Assembly (NCBI GenBank): GCA_017508895.1
Contig: JAFWRA010000208.1
Coordinates: forward strand, 1-45,692
DNA from: Bacteroidales bacterium
Lineage (GTDB): Bacteria; Bacteroidota; Bacteroidia; Bacteroidales; F082
Length of the DNA: 45,692 bases
Direction of reading: 5' to 3'
Part shown: piece by piece, positions 23,543 to 33,108 of the stretch
Layout of the letters: each line of letters opens with the position of its first letter
Numbering within the stretch: position 1 is the first letter of the stretch
The notes under the pieces: model-generated
What the model was told of the DNA's origin: nothing
Seen by the model: the letters and a program-made list of their open reading frames with translations, nothing else
The model's database searches: none
Translations under genes and position numbers: made by a program

Positions 23543-24838
23543 TCATTGTTGGGTAAACACCAAGCGGAAACGGCCTTCAGAGTCACTCACATTGGCCTCG
23601 AAGGTATAGCTCGGGGTCTGGAGCAGGTCGATGTCGTTGCCATTCATGTTGTCAATGAGGTGCATATAACCGAGCTCGACATTCTCTGCAGTGAAGCTCA
23701 GCGTGTAGCTACCGTTTTTCTCAGCCTTGAAGTTGACGGGCATCTCGCCCATGCCCTTGCTGTACACCAAGGCATAGTCTTGGTCGTCCTGAGGAATGTA
23801 GACCTTTGTGCTGTTCGCTTTGAGTTGGAACTTGGGCAGCTGGCTACATTCGTCGAAGCGAATGATTGCACGATCAACGACATGCTGTCCATCGCTCAGG
23901 TTGATGGAGACCCTGGAGCCCTTAGATTCAGGAGCTGAGGTACTGAAAGTCACCGTCTCACCCGTTCCTGATGCTACCACGAAGAGACCTTCCATAGCCT
24001 CAACACTGTTTTGGCCTTCAGCAGCAATGATTTCGAAGCGACCTTCAGGATTCATGATGTAGAATGGACGATCGACATAGGCGGTCTCCTCGAAAGGATT
24101 ACCTACCAAGTTCCAGCCGGGATGGTTACTATTGCCGTCGTAAGACAAGTTGAAGGTGCCATTGCCCTCATAGGCCGCGCCCGCAAAGGTGAGGGTGACA
24201 TCGTCATGGTTGGCATAGAGGTAGCCTTTACCAGGCTCAAGAACGAAGTTGTCACTCTTATAGTTATGCCATTCCTCCATGTCCTGAGTCTGGTCGAAGG
24301 AATAAAGGTCATAACCGTTCTCATCCAACATGTTCCCCTGTTCAGTAGTAACTTCGGTAGGGTTCACCTCTCCAATAGGGGAAGCGATGAGGTACCAGTT
24401 ACCATCGCCATTACCAAAGCCAGAGATGCTAGTAGTGTAGGTCGTCGTTACGAAATTAAGAATGACAGGTGCTGAAGTAGTTCCCCAGCCATAAATCCCC
24501 GTCGTTAACGTTGTTGCGCAATGGGGATATTCTTCTCCTGTTGCATGGTCATAAATCTTAAACGAAACGGTTTCGCCAGATTCGTTATAATAAACTTGCA
24601 ACCAAGCCTGATCACTAATAGTTCCGGTACCGATACGCACCGATCCACGTATTTCATCACCCACAAAAGCGCCCAACTCAATCTGGGTAGAGGTCTGCTG
24701 AACGCCATCAATTTGGATTTGCGTCGTAACAGGCATGTTATTCTCCCATGCATGAACATTGAACGTATAATGCTGTTGTGCACTTGCCATTCCACAAAGA
24801 AGCAGCACAGCGACTATCATTAAAAATGCTTTCTTCAT
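23543..24838 (-). CDS. Secreted multidomain surface protein
   Basis: 431 residues. Signal peptide 1-20 (AFLMIVAVLLLCGMASA). Residues about 22-135 form a beta-rich module (TFNVHAWENNMPVTTQIQID...GAFVGDEIRGS); then a larger beta-rich module starts at NGDGNWYLIASPIGEVNPTE and ends SYTFEANVSDSEGRFRLVF. In related Bacteroidales proteins such modules commonly precede a type IX secretion C-terminal domain, but here the protein stops four residues after RFRLVF (TQQ stop), with no such domain. Function unknown; an adhesin or matrix protein is likely. It lies downstream of the C25 peptidase in the same direction with its own -7 element. Confidence 0.8.
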   Translation of the reverse strand: MKKAFLMIVAVLLLCGMASAQQHYTFNVHAWENNMPVTTQIQIDGVQQTSTQIELGAFVGDEIRGSVRIGTGTISDQAWLQVYYNESGETVSFKIYDHATGEEYPHCATTLTTGIYGWGTTSAPVILNFVTTTYTTSISGFGNGDGNWYLIASPIGEVNPTEVTTEQGNMLDENGYDLYSFDQTQDMEEWHNYKSDNFVLEPGKGYLYANHDDVTLTFAGAAYEGNGTFNLSYDGNSNHPGWNLVGNPFEETAYVDRPFYIMNPEGRFEIIAAEGQNSVEAMEGLFVVASGTGETVTFSTSAPESKGSRVSINLSDGQHVVDRAIIRFDECSQLPKFQLKANSTKVYIPQDDQDYALVYSKGMGEMPVNFKAEKNGSYTLSFTAENVELGYMHLIDNMNGNDIDLLQTPSYTFEANVSDSEGRFRLVFTQQ

Positions 24839-24873
24839 ATCGTGATTAGTTTTAGATTCAAAAATTTAAGCTG

Positions 24874-24881
24874 CAAAAATA
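24874..24881 (-). promoter_or_regulatory. -7 element for the 431-residue protein gene
   Basis: TATTTTTG on the minus strand, 35 bp before the start. No clear -33. Confidence 0.5.
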
Positions 24882-24924
24882 CAGTTTTTTTTACTTATTT
24901 TCCTAATAATTCAGTATTTAGTTT

Positions 24925-27900
24925 TTATCTCTTGTTCTCTCCCGAAGTGAAAATCAACTCCTTGTTCATAGTGGCATTCGACATGTATATATAGCCATGA
25001 CCAGGCTGAAGTTCATTTAGGGTGCCCGACCATGCGCCATTCTCGTATATGGCATAACCCTCATTCAGCGAGTTGATTTTGTCGCCATTGGCGGGCGTGA
25101 TGTCAAGGTTTTGGACAGCTAAAGGTTGTGTACCCGTATAGCCAAACCAAGTGTAGCCTGGTACAATAGTAATGGTGACAGAAGGCAAACTACCTCCACT
25201 CAAGGTAAAGTTGCATGCGTCACTGGTCTGTATCTTGTACATTTCTCCGAGAACAAGGGAAGAAAGCGTGCCATTCCAACTACCGCTCTCATAACGGCAA
25301 TAACCCGAACTCTGCGAAAGGATGAGAATACCATTGGTGCCAAGGGCTGTTTCCAAGTCATTCACACTTGTCTCGACAATTGGTGCCCACCAGTTCCACC
25401 CAGCTGACAAAGCAACCGTTTGGGTAACTAACGTAATTTCGTCGGTAGTGAACGAAACAATTTCGCTCCATTCGGTCACAACATCGTCGCAAATGCCCTG
25501 CACCCTCACACAATAGGTGGTGGTGGGAGTGAGGCCTGTAATAGTATATTCCTCATTTTCAACGAAGACGGGTTCCTCCCAATTTAATTCGTTTGACCGC
25601 ATCACCACATTGTCAACAGCGAAGTAATCGCCGCCAGGATTCACTGAGCCGTCCTTTTTGTATTCCCATTTGAAGGTATGCGTGCCAGCCGAAACTTCAG
25701 TGCTATAGGATTCCCAATTATTATGCGCACCATAACGGAACATCCGTTCATCGTCGATATAGAAACGGCTGTTGTCCCAATCATTGGAGTCGGAGCCTTC
25801 GCCTCTTGACCAGAAATCGAAACTAATTGTTCCATCAGCGGGATACGTTACGGTCACCGTAATACTGGAGGTTGAATTATTCACACCACCATTGCCGCTT
25901 TGTATATGACCGTCAACGACAGTCCATGGATAAGTGGAATTATTGGTCCAGTTAGCGGGAATTGCTTCATCAAAGTCCTCGCTGATCATGAAGTCATACC
26001 ACCCCCATTGCACGTTGAAGTCGTCACTATAGCCATCCCAAGTCACGGTAGCAGTCGAATGCGTAACATTGTTCACTTGAACATTCAAAGGTCTTACGCA
26101 GTCGTCAAACGACTCCTTTGTGACGATGAGCTGGTTCTTTGACGACATCACTTTATTATTACTGGTTGAAGATGTCGGAGGGGCTAAAGGACTATAATTA
26201 ATGTCGTCGTCATAGATATAAAGGGCTTGGTTGCTGCCTGCATCAAACACCCTACATGACATGTGAGGCGAATAGCTCCACTGCGTACTCTTGTCGGTCA
26301 CAAGAACGACATTGGAGGTACCATCATAGACGAACGGGGTGTTGAAGGTGATGGTTGTCCAATCGTTTTCGACCATTGTGACTGAGCCACTGAACACCTT
26401 GTCGCTATCTGAAACAGCAATCCAGTCGGTCTTACTAGAGAAGCTGTTCTTTGTCGTTGTCTTCAAATAGAAGTCGCAGCTGAGAGTCTTCTCTGCACCT
26501 CCGTTAAAGAAGGCAATGCTGGTGATAAGGCCTGCACCGCCCAACTCGGCAGAAGTGTAGATTTGCTCAGAGAGTGAGTTGGTGTAGTAGCTGTAAGCCG
26601 GAAGATAATCGCTTGTATTGGTGCCGCTGCCAATCATGACACCTGCAGTGAAGTTGGCCACCAAGTCAACATTACTGGTGACATTGAAGGTGTATGTAGC
26701 ATCGGTGGAAACTACTTCGCCGTTCATGGTCCAATTGGTGAACATGTAGCCATCGGCGGGCGAAGCGGTCACAGTGCAGGATTGGTTGTAGTTGTATTGG
26801 CCTCCCCCGCTGACGGTGCCGTAATTGGAATTGTTGGCAGCGACAGTAACTGTAAACACCTGGTTGGGGGTTATGCTGAGGTCACCTTCCCAAGTGTTGC
26901 TACCGTTGACAGCGGTATAGTGCAAGAAGATATTGGAACCCAAAGACACACCAGAATTGATGAGGAAGCTGAAGCCATTCACCGTGGTGGTGGCATTGGG
27001 AGCCAAACTGCTGAAGGTCTTGGGGTCCGACAAGATGGTGACATAGGAATTGGTTGACGTCAAGGTGACAGTGGTGGTGCCAGTGGTGGCAGCAGTGCCC
27101 ACATTCTTGAAGGTGATGCTCAAGTCGGTGTTTTCGCCGACAAGGGCCATATTAGGCTCGTAGCCGTCAACACTGATGTAAGGACCTTCCAACGAAACGG
27201 CCTGGATGGTCGTGATGTAAGGCTGACGCTGATTGCGGGTGACTACAATCATCACGTCGCCAGCTGAACTAAGGCCTGAAACGGGCACTTCGGCTATTCC
27301 ATTGGAGCCCACTTGGGCCACACCGAGAATTTCATTGTTCTTGGTAATGGCGACATACGAACCCGGGTCGGCATTGACAGTGAAAGTAGTCATACCAATA
27401 CCAATCGTTGAGGCGTGGCTCACATTGTTAGCAGCCGGCACTTTAAGGTAAGGCATCACGGAGCCGTCGCCAAAGCATTGATAGGCTCTCCAGTAATACT
27501 CGTCATTAACAGAAGAGGTATAACCGTTGGCATGCGCATAGCTCACGGCCACATTGCCGATGAAAGGCACCGCATTCAAAGTATTGAAACTGGCATCATC
27601 AAACAGGGCATCGTATGCACCCGTACTGGTTTGCGCTTGCGTTGGCATCTGGCCAAAAGTATTAGTGGCACCAACACCAAAATAATAGTCCTCATACCAT
27701 AAGGACTCTGGGACGGAGCCGATATAGCCCCAGGCTCCTTTGTTGGCAGCACGAACCATGGCTTCGCCAAAGCAGGTTTCATTATTTTGAGCATTTTTAA
27801 AGTTGGATGTCAAACAGCAGTTGCCCATAGCCCAGAAATACTTGTCGTTGTTGGTCAACGAATTCACATTGGTATTGGTAAAGCTCGGGTCGGCCCACAT

Positions 27901-29250
27901 TTGGATGTCGCCGTGGGCGGTATAGTTGACGAAACCCACATTGTTGATATAATTGTAGCAAGTTCTTTGGTTAGCACCTGTGGTAATAAACACACGAGGA
28001 GTGATGCCATGGGCACTGTTGAAATAATAATTATTGGCATATTGGATGGTAGGTCCCCCAATATAAGAAGTCGCTTGAGAGTCCCAACCAGCAATAAGCA
28101 AGGTTTCGTTCAGATAGCTTGGATTTGACATGGTGTATTTTTCGTATGTCAAAGTCTTATTGATGAGGTTTGTGAGTTCTGTGGTTGACGACACCGGCAT
28201 ACGGCTGATATACATGTCGTGATAAATATCACCATCAACGGAGGCATACTCCAAGTCGGTGGCTGCATTGCCATAAGAGCTCTCATAATCCCAAAGTGAA
28301 TAATAGGTGACAACGGTCTCGTCACCCACAATGACCAAGAAAGTAGGATGGTTGACGTTGTATCTAGAGTAGATAAGGTTTTTAATGGTGGAGGCACTGG
28401 CATTGTTAGCCACAGTTTGCACATCCACAGCAATGCCCTTCTGTTTCTTCCATGTCAACCAGTTTTGGAAAGCCGTGCTGTTGACATAGGTCGAGGTGGT
28501 CACGACGAGCATCTTCACCGGGGTAGTGTAGAGGTCGGGATGCTGGTCGTAAATGCTTGTAATGGCCCTACCATTGAGCAATTGCTTATAGACAATGTCG
28601 AAATAAGGGCTGTAAGTCTTCAAGAGCATGTCCTCGGTGGCTCGGGCATCGGCACCGTCAAAGTGTACCGTAACCTCAATGTCATTAAACACACGCAAAG
28701 TGTTGTTGACAGGGTCATAGCTCACGGGCTCGATGGTCATTTTGCCAAGTTGCACACCACGCATGACGCCTTCAACACGGACTACAGCCATAGGCTCACT
28801 ACGAAAGTTACGACTTGACTGGTAGGCAGCCTCATTCATGATGAAGGGTACATCCTCAAAGTGTTGGTTTTTGCGCACTGGGAGTTGGCGCGGCACCAAG
28901 GTATGGATGCCGAAGTCTTCGAGACGGTAGTCAGTGCTACTGTAGCTTGTGATTTCGATGCGCGGCGTGGCACCGAAAGGCACTGCAATAAGTTGGTTGA
29001 TAACGGGAATCTGAGGGTCGCCCTCGTTGCCGCCGATGACAGTGTTGGCCAGGCTGAGCCAGGAGAAGGTCCCACGCTCACTTTCATAGTCCTGCGCCTC
29101 GATGGTTGAGAACGAAAACGAGGCCTCAAGGCTCGTCATGTCGCTCTTCACGCATTCAGACTTGTCGACCGAACGCAGTTGGATCTTTTGCTGAGCCATA
29201 ACACCCATGCTGAGTGCAATGGCCAAAATCAAAAACAATGCTTTTCTCAT
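24925..29250 (-). CDS. Gingipain-like C25 cysteine peptidase with adhesin modules
   Basis: 1441 residues from the ATG at 29248-29250 (MRKALFLILAIALSMGVMAQ), which gives a clean signal peptide; 26 extra upstream codons are not needed. A propeptide (about 20-230) precedes the C25 catalytic domain (about 240-605) with VNYTAHGDIQMWADP (His446) and AMGNCCLTSNF (Cys478/Cys479), followed by CFGEAMVRAANKGAWGYIGS, closely like Porphyromonas Kgp (His444/Cys477). Then come an immunoglobulin-like part, a divergent InlB-type repeat (about 800-870), a beta-sandwich module, and a fibronectin III domain that appears split by a cleaved-adhesin module (about 1090-1215). Two GWNWW/GYTWFGY modules end the protein (SGENKR). 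No type IX C-terminal sorting domain is recognisable. Confidence 0.9.
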   Translation of the reverse strand: MRKALFLILAIALSMGVMAQQKIQLRSVDKSECVKSDMTSLEASFSFSTIEAQDYESERGTFSWLSLANTVIGGNEGDPQIPVINQLIAVPFGATPRIEITSYSSTDYRLEDFGIHTLVPRQLPVRKNQHFEDVPFIMNEAAYQSSRNFRSEPMAVVRVEGVMRGVQLGKMTIEPVSYDPVNNTLRVFNDIEVTVHFDGADARATEDMLLKTYSPYFDIVYKQLLNGRAITSIYDQHPDLYTTPVKMLVVTTSTYVNSTAFQNWLTWKKQKGIAVDVQTVANNASASTIKNLIYSRYNVNHPTFLVIVGDETVVTYYSLWDYESSYGNAATDLEYASVDGDIYHDMYISRMPVSSTTELTNLINKTLTYEKYTMSNPSYLNETLLIAGWDSQATSYIGGPTIQYANNYYFNSAHGITPRVFITTGANQRTCYNYINNVGFVNYTAHGDIQMWADPSFTNTNVNSLTNNDKYFWAMGNCCLTSNFKNAQNNETCFGEAMVRAANKGAWGYIGSVPESLWYEDYYFGVGATNTFGQMPTQAQTSTGAYDALFDDASFNTLNAVPFIGNVAVSYAHANGYTSSVNDEYYWRAYQCFGDGSVMPYLKVPAANNVSHASTIGIGMTTFTVNADPGSYVAITKNNEILGVAQVGSNGIAEVPVSGLSSAGDVMIVVTRNQRQPYITTIQAVSLEGPYISVDGYEPNMALVGENTDLSITFKNVGTAATTGTTTVTLTSTNSYVTILSDPKTFSSLAPNATTTVNGFSFLINSGVSLGSNIFLHYTAVNGSNTWEGDLSITPNQVFTVTVAANNSNYGTVSGGGQYNYNQSCTVTASPADGYMFTNWTMNGEVVSTDATYTFNVTSNVDLVANFTAGVMIGSGTNTSDYLPAYSYYTNSLSEQIYTSAELGGAGLITSIAFFNGGAEKTLSCDFYLKTTTKNSFSSKTDWIAVSDSDKVFSGSVTMVENDWTTITFNTPFVYDGTSNVVLVTDKSTQWSYSPHMSCRVFDAGSNQALYIYDDDINYSPLAPPTSSTSNNKVMSSKNQLIVTKESFDDCVRPLNVQVNNVTHSTATVTWDGYSDDFNVQWGWYDFMISEDFDEAIPANWTNNSTYPWTVVDGHIQSGNGGVNNSTSSITVTVTYPADGTISFDFWSRGEGSDSNDWDNSRFYIDDERMFRYGAHNNWESYSTEVSAGTHTFKWEYKKDGSVNPGGDYFAVDNVVMRSNELNWEEPVFVENEEYTITGLTPTTTYCVRVQGICDDVVTEWSEIVSFTTDEITLVTQTVALSAGWNWWAPIVETSVNDLETALGTNGILILSQSSGYCRYESGSWNGTLSSLVLGEMYKIQTSDACNFTLSGGSLPSVTITIVPGYTWFGYTGTQPLAVQNLDITPANGDKINSLNEGYAIYENGAWSGTLNELQPGHGYIYMSNATMNKELIFTSGENKR

Positions 29251-29284
29251 AAAATCAGTTTTATAACCATTCAATTTAAGTGTG

Positions 29285-29292
29285 CAAAAATA
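29285..29292 (-). promoter_or_regulatory. -7 element for the C25 peptidase gene
   Basis: TATTTTTG on the minus strand, 34 bp before the start. A TTTG-like -33 (29316-29319) is 23 bp away, slightly too far. Confidence 0.5.
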
Positions 29293-29316
29293 GAAAAACG
29301 CATGGGAAAATGTAGC

Positions 29317-29354
29317 AAAAAAAGACAAAAAAATACGGTAAGGGTTCTTCTTAC
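29317..29354 (-). terminator. Possible terminator after the O-antigen ligase gene
   Basis: On the minus strand GTAAG-N7-CTTAC (29338-29354) is followed by CGTATTTTTTT. The stem has only five pairs, so this is tentative. Confidence 0.35.
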
Positions 29355-29405
29355 AGAGAAAAGAGCCGTGTCAGGAACTAATAATGGTGGCTTGAAGAGC
29401 ATCTT

Positions 29406-31130
29406 CTACCCTTCATTTTCAGTGGGGGAAAGCAAAGCTTCGAAGAAGGCGAACAGAGAGGCTCCAGCTTGGGTCTCCAGGGTGTCCTCGGGAAACATCG
29501 AGAGCAATATGATGCAGAGAAACACCATATATAAATAGGTGTGATATTTTCGCGATGAGAACCAAGGATAAAGCAACACGAAGAGAAAGAACGCCAGACC
29601 GACAAGACCGAAAGCTACGGCGATTGCCAAATACTGGTTGTGCGCACGGAAGCGGAACTCCTCTTTCAGTGGGGAATGAATTTCGTCGTAAGTCTGTGCA
29701 AAGGCCTGCGGCACGTCACCCGTTCCCACCCCAAACCAAGGATGCTGCCCGATGATGTGGAAGGAAGCCCGCGTGAACTCAATCCTCTGCGAGAGCGAAC
29801 CCCCATTGGGGTTGTTGAAACGACGGTAAAGGTTATACTCGAACATAGTCGAAGAAAGACGAGCGTGCATTCCAGGATGTTTCCAGTTGTTGTAGTTGGC
29901 CACACCTCGTTCAATATTGCTTATATCCTCATCGGTGAGGGCCATCACACCGACAAAATCCTTGCGCAAATCCTTGGAGGTGAGGTAACGCGCCAAAGTG
30001 GCCTCAAGATTCTCACCGTTGGTAGTGCTTCCTTCGAAAGGCAAGTCGCTACGTTGGCGCCAAGCCTCTTGCAACTCCTTCTTACAGTAATACAGCCCAA
30101 CATATTTGCCATCTTCAACAGGGTTGTATATCGTGTCGTGCCAATATTCGTTTCCATAGGCTGTTTTCTGTTCCAATGTGGCAAAATCCACAGGCTCCAC
30201 CTTCAACAATGGTTTCACAAAATGTACAATGGTCAAAACTCCAATAAAGCAAACCACCAAAGCAGCGGCTCCTACAGCAATATGCCATCCCCTACTCTTT
30301 TTCCATCGCAAAAAAGCATAAACGGCCGAGACAATGACGACTGCAGCCAAAATCACATAGCCTGAGAGGGATTCGAAGATGAAGATTTGGTAGGCGAACC
30401 AAAACACCAAGAAGAATTGAAGGTAACGGTTAATGGCAAACTTCGTACTAAAAGCAGGAACGGGAAATCTTGTTTTGGGCGACCCTTCAGCCCTTGGGGA
30501 GGCTTCAAGAACCGCAGGCGCATTGACCTTTGTTTTTACGATATACCATACGATGATGGCTATGCTGAAGACGATGTTGAGGCAGAAGCGGATATGGCTG
30601 ATGAAATGTGAAATCTCGCGGACATCCTCATAGTCGTGACGCCAATAGGAAACACTGCTAAACAAGGTGGCGATAAAAACAGACAACACATAGACGAGCA
30701 TCACAAAATCGAGACGCTTGCGGCCCAGAGGTTCCATGCTCGACACAACAAAAGGCATGACCAGAATAGGCAACTTGACGCGGAGGTCTTTCATTGCATA
30801 TTCAAAATCGGAAGTCCAAAGCAGGCCTACGACATGCATAAGGTAAAAAGCCACTAAGAGGACGGCGGCTTTGTTGTGCCAAAAGCGGGAGAGTTTAGAT
30901 TTGAAATCGTGACGAAAACAGATTTCACCCTCCCCTGCATTACCTCCACACGGAATGACATTTTCATCACGATTTCCTACAACACCATCAACAAGCCAAA
31001 CGAGCACCAGCCAGAACTGCGACATGCCCATGAGGAAGGGTGAGAGTGTGAGGCCAACGGCCATCATCAGTAAGCCCAAGAGGTAGGCTTGGTTCAGATA
31101 GGGTCGTATGGAAGCCTGTGAGGTCATCAC
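29406..31130 (-). CDS. O-antigen ligase family membrane protein
   Basis: 574 residues with about ten to twelve membrane helices and a large soluble loop in the middle (about residues 310-440). The pattern of the Wzy/WaaL family is seen in the C-terminal third: TRASFHIIGQHPWFGVGTGDV and RAHNQYLAIAVAFGLVGLAFF. Members either join O-antigen to lipid A-core or polymerise it in the periplasm. In Porphyromonas the related ligase attaches A-LPS, the anchor of secreted type IX cargo; a link to the nearby gingipain-like protein is inference only. The start overlaps the end of the S41 peptidase gene (ATGA, 31127-31130). Confidence 0.85.
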   Translation of the reverse strand: MMTSQASIRPYLNQAYLLGLLMMAVGLTLSPFLMGMSQFWLVLVWLVDGVVGNRDENVIPCGGNAGEGEICFRHDFKSKLSRFWHNKAAVLLVAFYLMHVVGLLWTSDFEYAMKDLRVKLPILVMPFVVSSMEPLGRKRLDFVMLVYVLSVFIATLFSSVSYWRHDYEDVREISHFISHIRFCLNIVFSIAIIVWYIVKTKVNAPAVLEASPRAEGSPKTRFPVPAFSTKFAINRYLQFFLVFWFAYQIFIFESLSGYVILAAVVIVSAVYAFLRWKKSRGWHIAVGAAALVVCFIGVLTIVHFVKPLLKVEPVDFATLEQKTAYGNEYWHDTIYNPVEDGKYVGLYYCKKELQEAWRQRSDLPFEGSTTNGENLEATLARYLTSKDLRKDFVGVMALTDEDISNIERGVANYNNWKHPGMHARLSSTMFEYNLYRRFNNPNGGSLSQRIEFTRASFHIIGQHPWFGVGTGDVPQAFAQTYDEIHSPLKEEFRFRAHNQYLAIAVAFGLVGLAFFLFVLLYPWFSSRKYHTYLYMVFLCIILLSMFPEDTLETQAGASLFAFFEALLSPTENEG

Positions 31131-32773
31131 TTGCCACTCAAGATGCTGTGATATTCGTCCTTACCGTTGGTGTTGAGCAGAATATCGAAGGCACGTTTCA
31201 GGTCGGGGTCGTCGTTGAGAGATGCGACAATGCGGCCTTTCTGATAATAATAACGACTTACTATCTCTGAACGCAGCAGTTCCTCAATATCCTTGCGGTT
31301 GCTGAGCAGGTCGTTGTCTTTCTCGGTAGCGAGGTTTTTCTCTAACAGGTCGATTTGAGGCTTGATCTTCTCCAAATAGCCTTCTTCCTTGGCGGTTTTC
31401 TTTAGTTTCTCAATGGCTTTCTCGCTCTCGGTGGTGTAAGTGAAGTTTTTCTCTTTCACGAATTTCATGAAATCCTGGTAGGTGGCTTCGTCAATTTGAA
31501 AGCGGTCAGCGGAGTCGATGCTCTTATGTTCGCTGTAGAATTTGTTGGCGTAGTCAAAAATGTAATTCTTGGCATATAGGTAGGCCGTCACGGTGGCGTA
31601 GGGGTCGCGTTCGACTTTCACGTCGGGTGCGATGCCGTGGCCTTCGTAGACGGTCCGCCCGCCCATGGTCTTGAAGGCCTTGCCGAGGGTGTCGTTTTTA
31701 GTCTGAGTGGTGTCCTTCTTGTGCGAGTAGTCAATCTCCTGAATACAGCGGCCACTGGGGATGTAGTAGTGGGCCACCGTAACTTTCAACTGGGTATTGT
31801 AGCTCAAAGGCAAGATATTCTGCACCAACCCCTTACCAAACGTCCTCTGCCCGATGATGACTCCGCGGTCGTAATCTTGTATGGCACCTGCGACAATCTC
31901 ACTGGCCGAAGCGCTGTTGCCGTCGACAAGGATGGCGAGCGGAATCTCAAGGTCAAGAGGTTCGTTGGTGGTGGGATACAGGTTATTGGCTGTGGTGGCC
32001 TTGCCTTTCATGGAGACAACGGGTTTACCCTTGGGGATAAACAGGTTGACAATGTCTACTGCCTCGTTCATCAAGCCGCCGCCGTTGCCGCGCAAGTCGA
32101 GGATGAAACCTGTCAATTGACGGTCTTTCCTCATCTCCACAAACTTATCCTTCAGTTCCTTGGCCGCATCGCGTGTAAAGCCACTCAATGAGAGATAAGC
32201 CACACCATTGTCGAACACTTTATAATAAGGTATGTTGTCGATTTTCACTTTTTCACGTTTCAAGGTAATCTCCAAAGGCTTATCCTGACCGTAGCGTTTG
32301 ATCTTCAGCTTCACCACTGTACCAGGTTGACCTTTGAGCAGGTTACTGACCTCTTGCGTGTTCTTCTTGACACAATCCACACCATTCACTTCAATGATGG
32401 CGTCGCCCGCGATGAGTCCGGCTTTCTGGGCAGGCCAGCCATAGTAGGGCTCTGAGATGCGCGTGTACTCTCCATCGTATTGGATGAGGGCGCCGATACC
32501 ACCGTATTCTCCTGTGGTCATGAACTTGGCGTTCTCGATGTCCGATTCGGGGATAAAGACCGTGTAGGGGTCTAAGCCGTCGAGCATGGCCTTGATGGCC
32601 GTCTCGTTGAGTTCACCCGGGTTGATCTCATCAACATAGTTGAGGTTAAGCTCGCGCAGGAGGCTGTTGTAGATGTCGAGGCTCTTGGCGATTTCGAAAT
32701 TGTTCTGCTTCTCTTGGGCGACGAGGCTCACTGAGAGGAACAGGGCGAGGATTAGGGTGTGTATGTGTTTCAT
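31127..32773 (-). CDS. S41 family C-terminal processing peptidase
   Basis: 548 residues. Signal peptide 1-20. PDZ domain at about 85-165 (GGIGALIQYDGEYTRISEPY...AGLIAGDAIIEVNG). Catalytic Ser289 in DGNSASASEI and Lys314 in TFGKGLVQ, 25 residues apart as in CtpA enzymes. A helical C-terminal region of about 170 residues follows. It is a periplasmic serine protease that trims or degrades envelope proteins. Co-transcribed with the downstream ligase gene by a 4-bp overlap. Confidence 0.93.
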   Translation of the reverse strand: MKHIHTLILALFLSVSLVAQEKQNNFEIAKSLDIYNSLLRELNLNYVDEINPGELNETAIKAMLDGLDPYTVFIPESDIENAKFMTTGEYGGIGALIQYDGEYTRISEPYYGWPAQKAGLIAGDAIIEVNGVDCVKKNTQEVSNLLKGQPGTVVKLKIKRYGQDKPLEITLKREKVKIDNIPYYKVFDNGVAYLSLSGFTRDAAKELKDKFVEMRKDRQLTGFILDLRGNGGGLMNEAVDIVNLFIPKGKPVVSMKGKATTANNLYPTTNEPLDLEIPLAILVDGNSASASEIVAGAIQDYDRGVIIGQRTFGKGLVQNILPLSYNTQLKVTVAHYYIPSGRCIQEIDYSHKKDTTQTKNDTLGKAFKTMGGRTVYEGHGIAPDVKVERDPYATVTAYLYAKNYIFDYANKFYSEHKSIDSADRFQIDEATYQDFMKFVKEKNFTYTTESEKAIEKLKKTAKEEGYLEKIKPQIDLLEKNLATEKDNDLLSNRKDIEELLRSEIVSRYYYQKGRIVASLNDDPDLKRAFDILLNTNGKDEYHSILSGK

Positions 32774-32877
32774 CTTCTATTTGTTATGTCGTTTTGTTAT
32801 GCAGGGACTCACGTCGCCTTACTAGTCTGTCGTCCCTACGGGACTAACCCAACTGTCAACTATCAACTGACAACTGA
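32774..32877 (-). repeat. Spacer with GGGACT and CAACTGTCAAC-type words
   Basis: The 104 bp between yidD and the S41 gene hold GGGACTCACGTCG...CGTCCCTACGGGACT (imperfect inverted repeat) and ACTGTCAACTATCAACTGAC (tandem CAACT words). The GGGACT word also builds the atpE-atpF hairpin. No promoter is seen. Confidence 0.5.
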
Positions 32878-33108
32878 CTATGGGACCGGGTCGTAGCCGC
32901 TGCCACCCCAAGGGTTGCAGGAGAGGATGCGCTTAAAGGTAAGCCAACCGCCTTTGAAGAAGCCATATTTCTCGATGGCCTCGATGCCGTAGTTGGAGCA
33001 GGTGGGCGTATAGCGACAGCTCTTCCCGATGAAAGGGGACAAAGTCACCTGATAGAGGCGGATCAGCAGAATGAGGAACTTAGCGGGCAGATTGAGGATG
33101 AACTTCAT
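32878..33108 (-). CDS. yidD: Membrane protein insertion efficiency factor YidD
   Basis: 76 residues. [20 protein letters not shown] followed by [19 protein letters not shown] and [17 protein letters not shown] is the complete YidD signature with its conserved cysteines. It is an inner-membrane-associated protein that helps the YidC insertase. It overlaps the 3' end of rnpA by 29 bp, a common arrangement. The gene rpmH, often before rnpA, is not here. Confidence 0.95.
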   Translation of the reverse strand: MKFILNLPAKFLILLIRLYQVTLSPFIGKSCRYTPTCSNYGIEAIEKYGFFKGGWLTFKRILSCNPWGGSGYDPVP

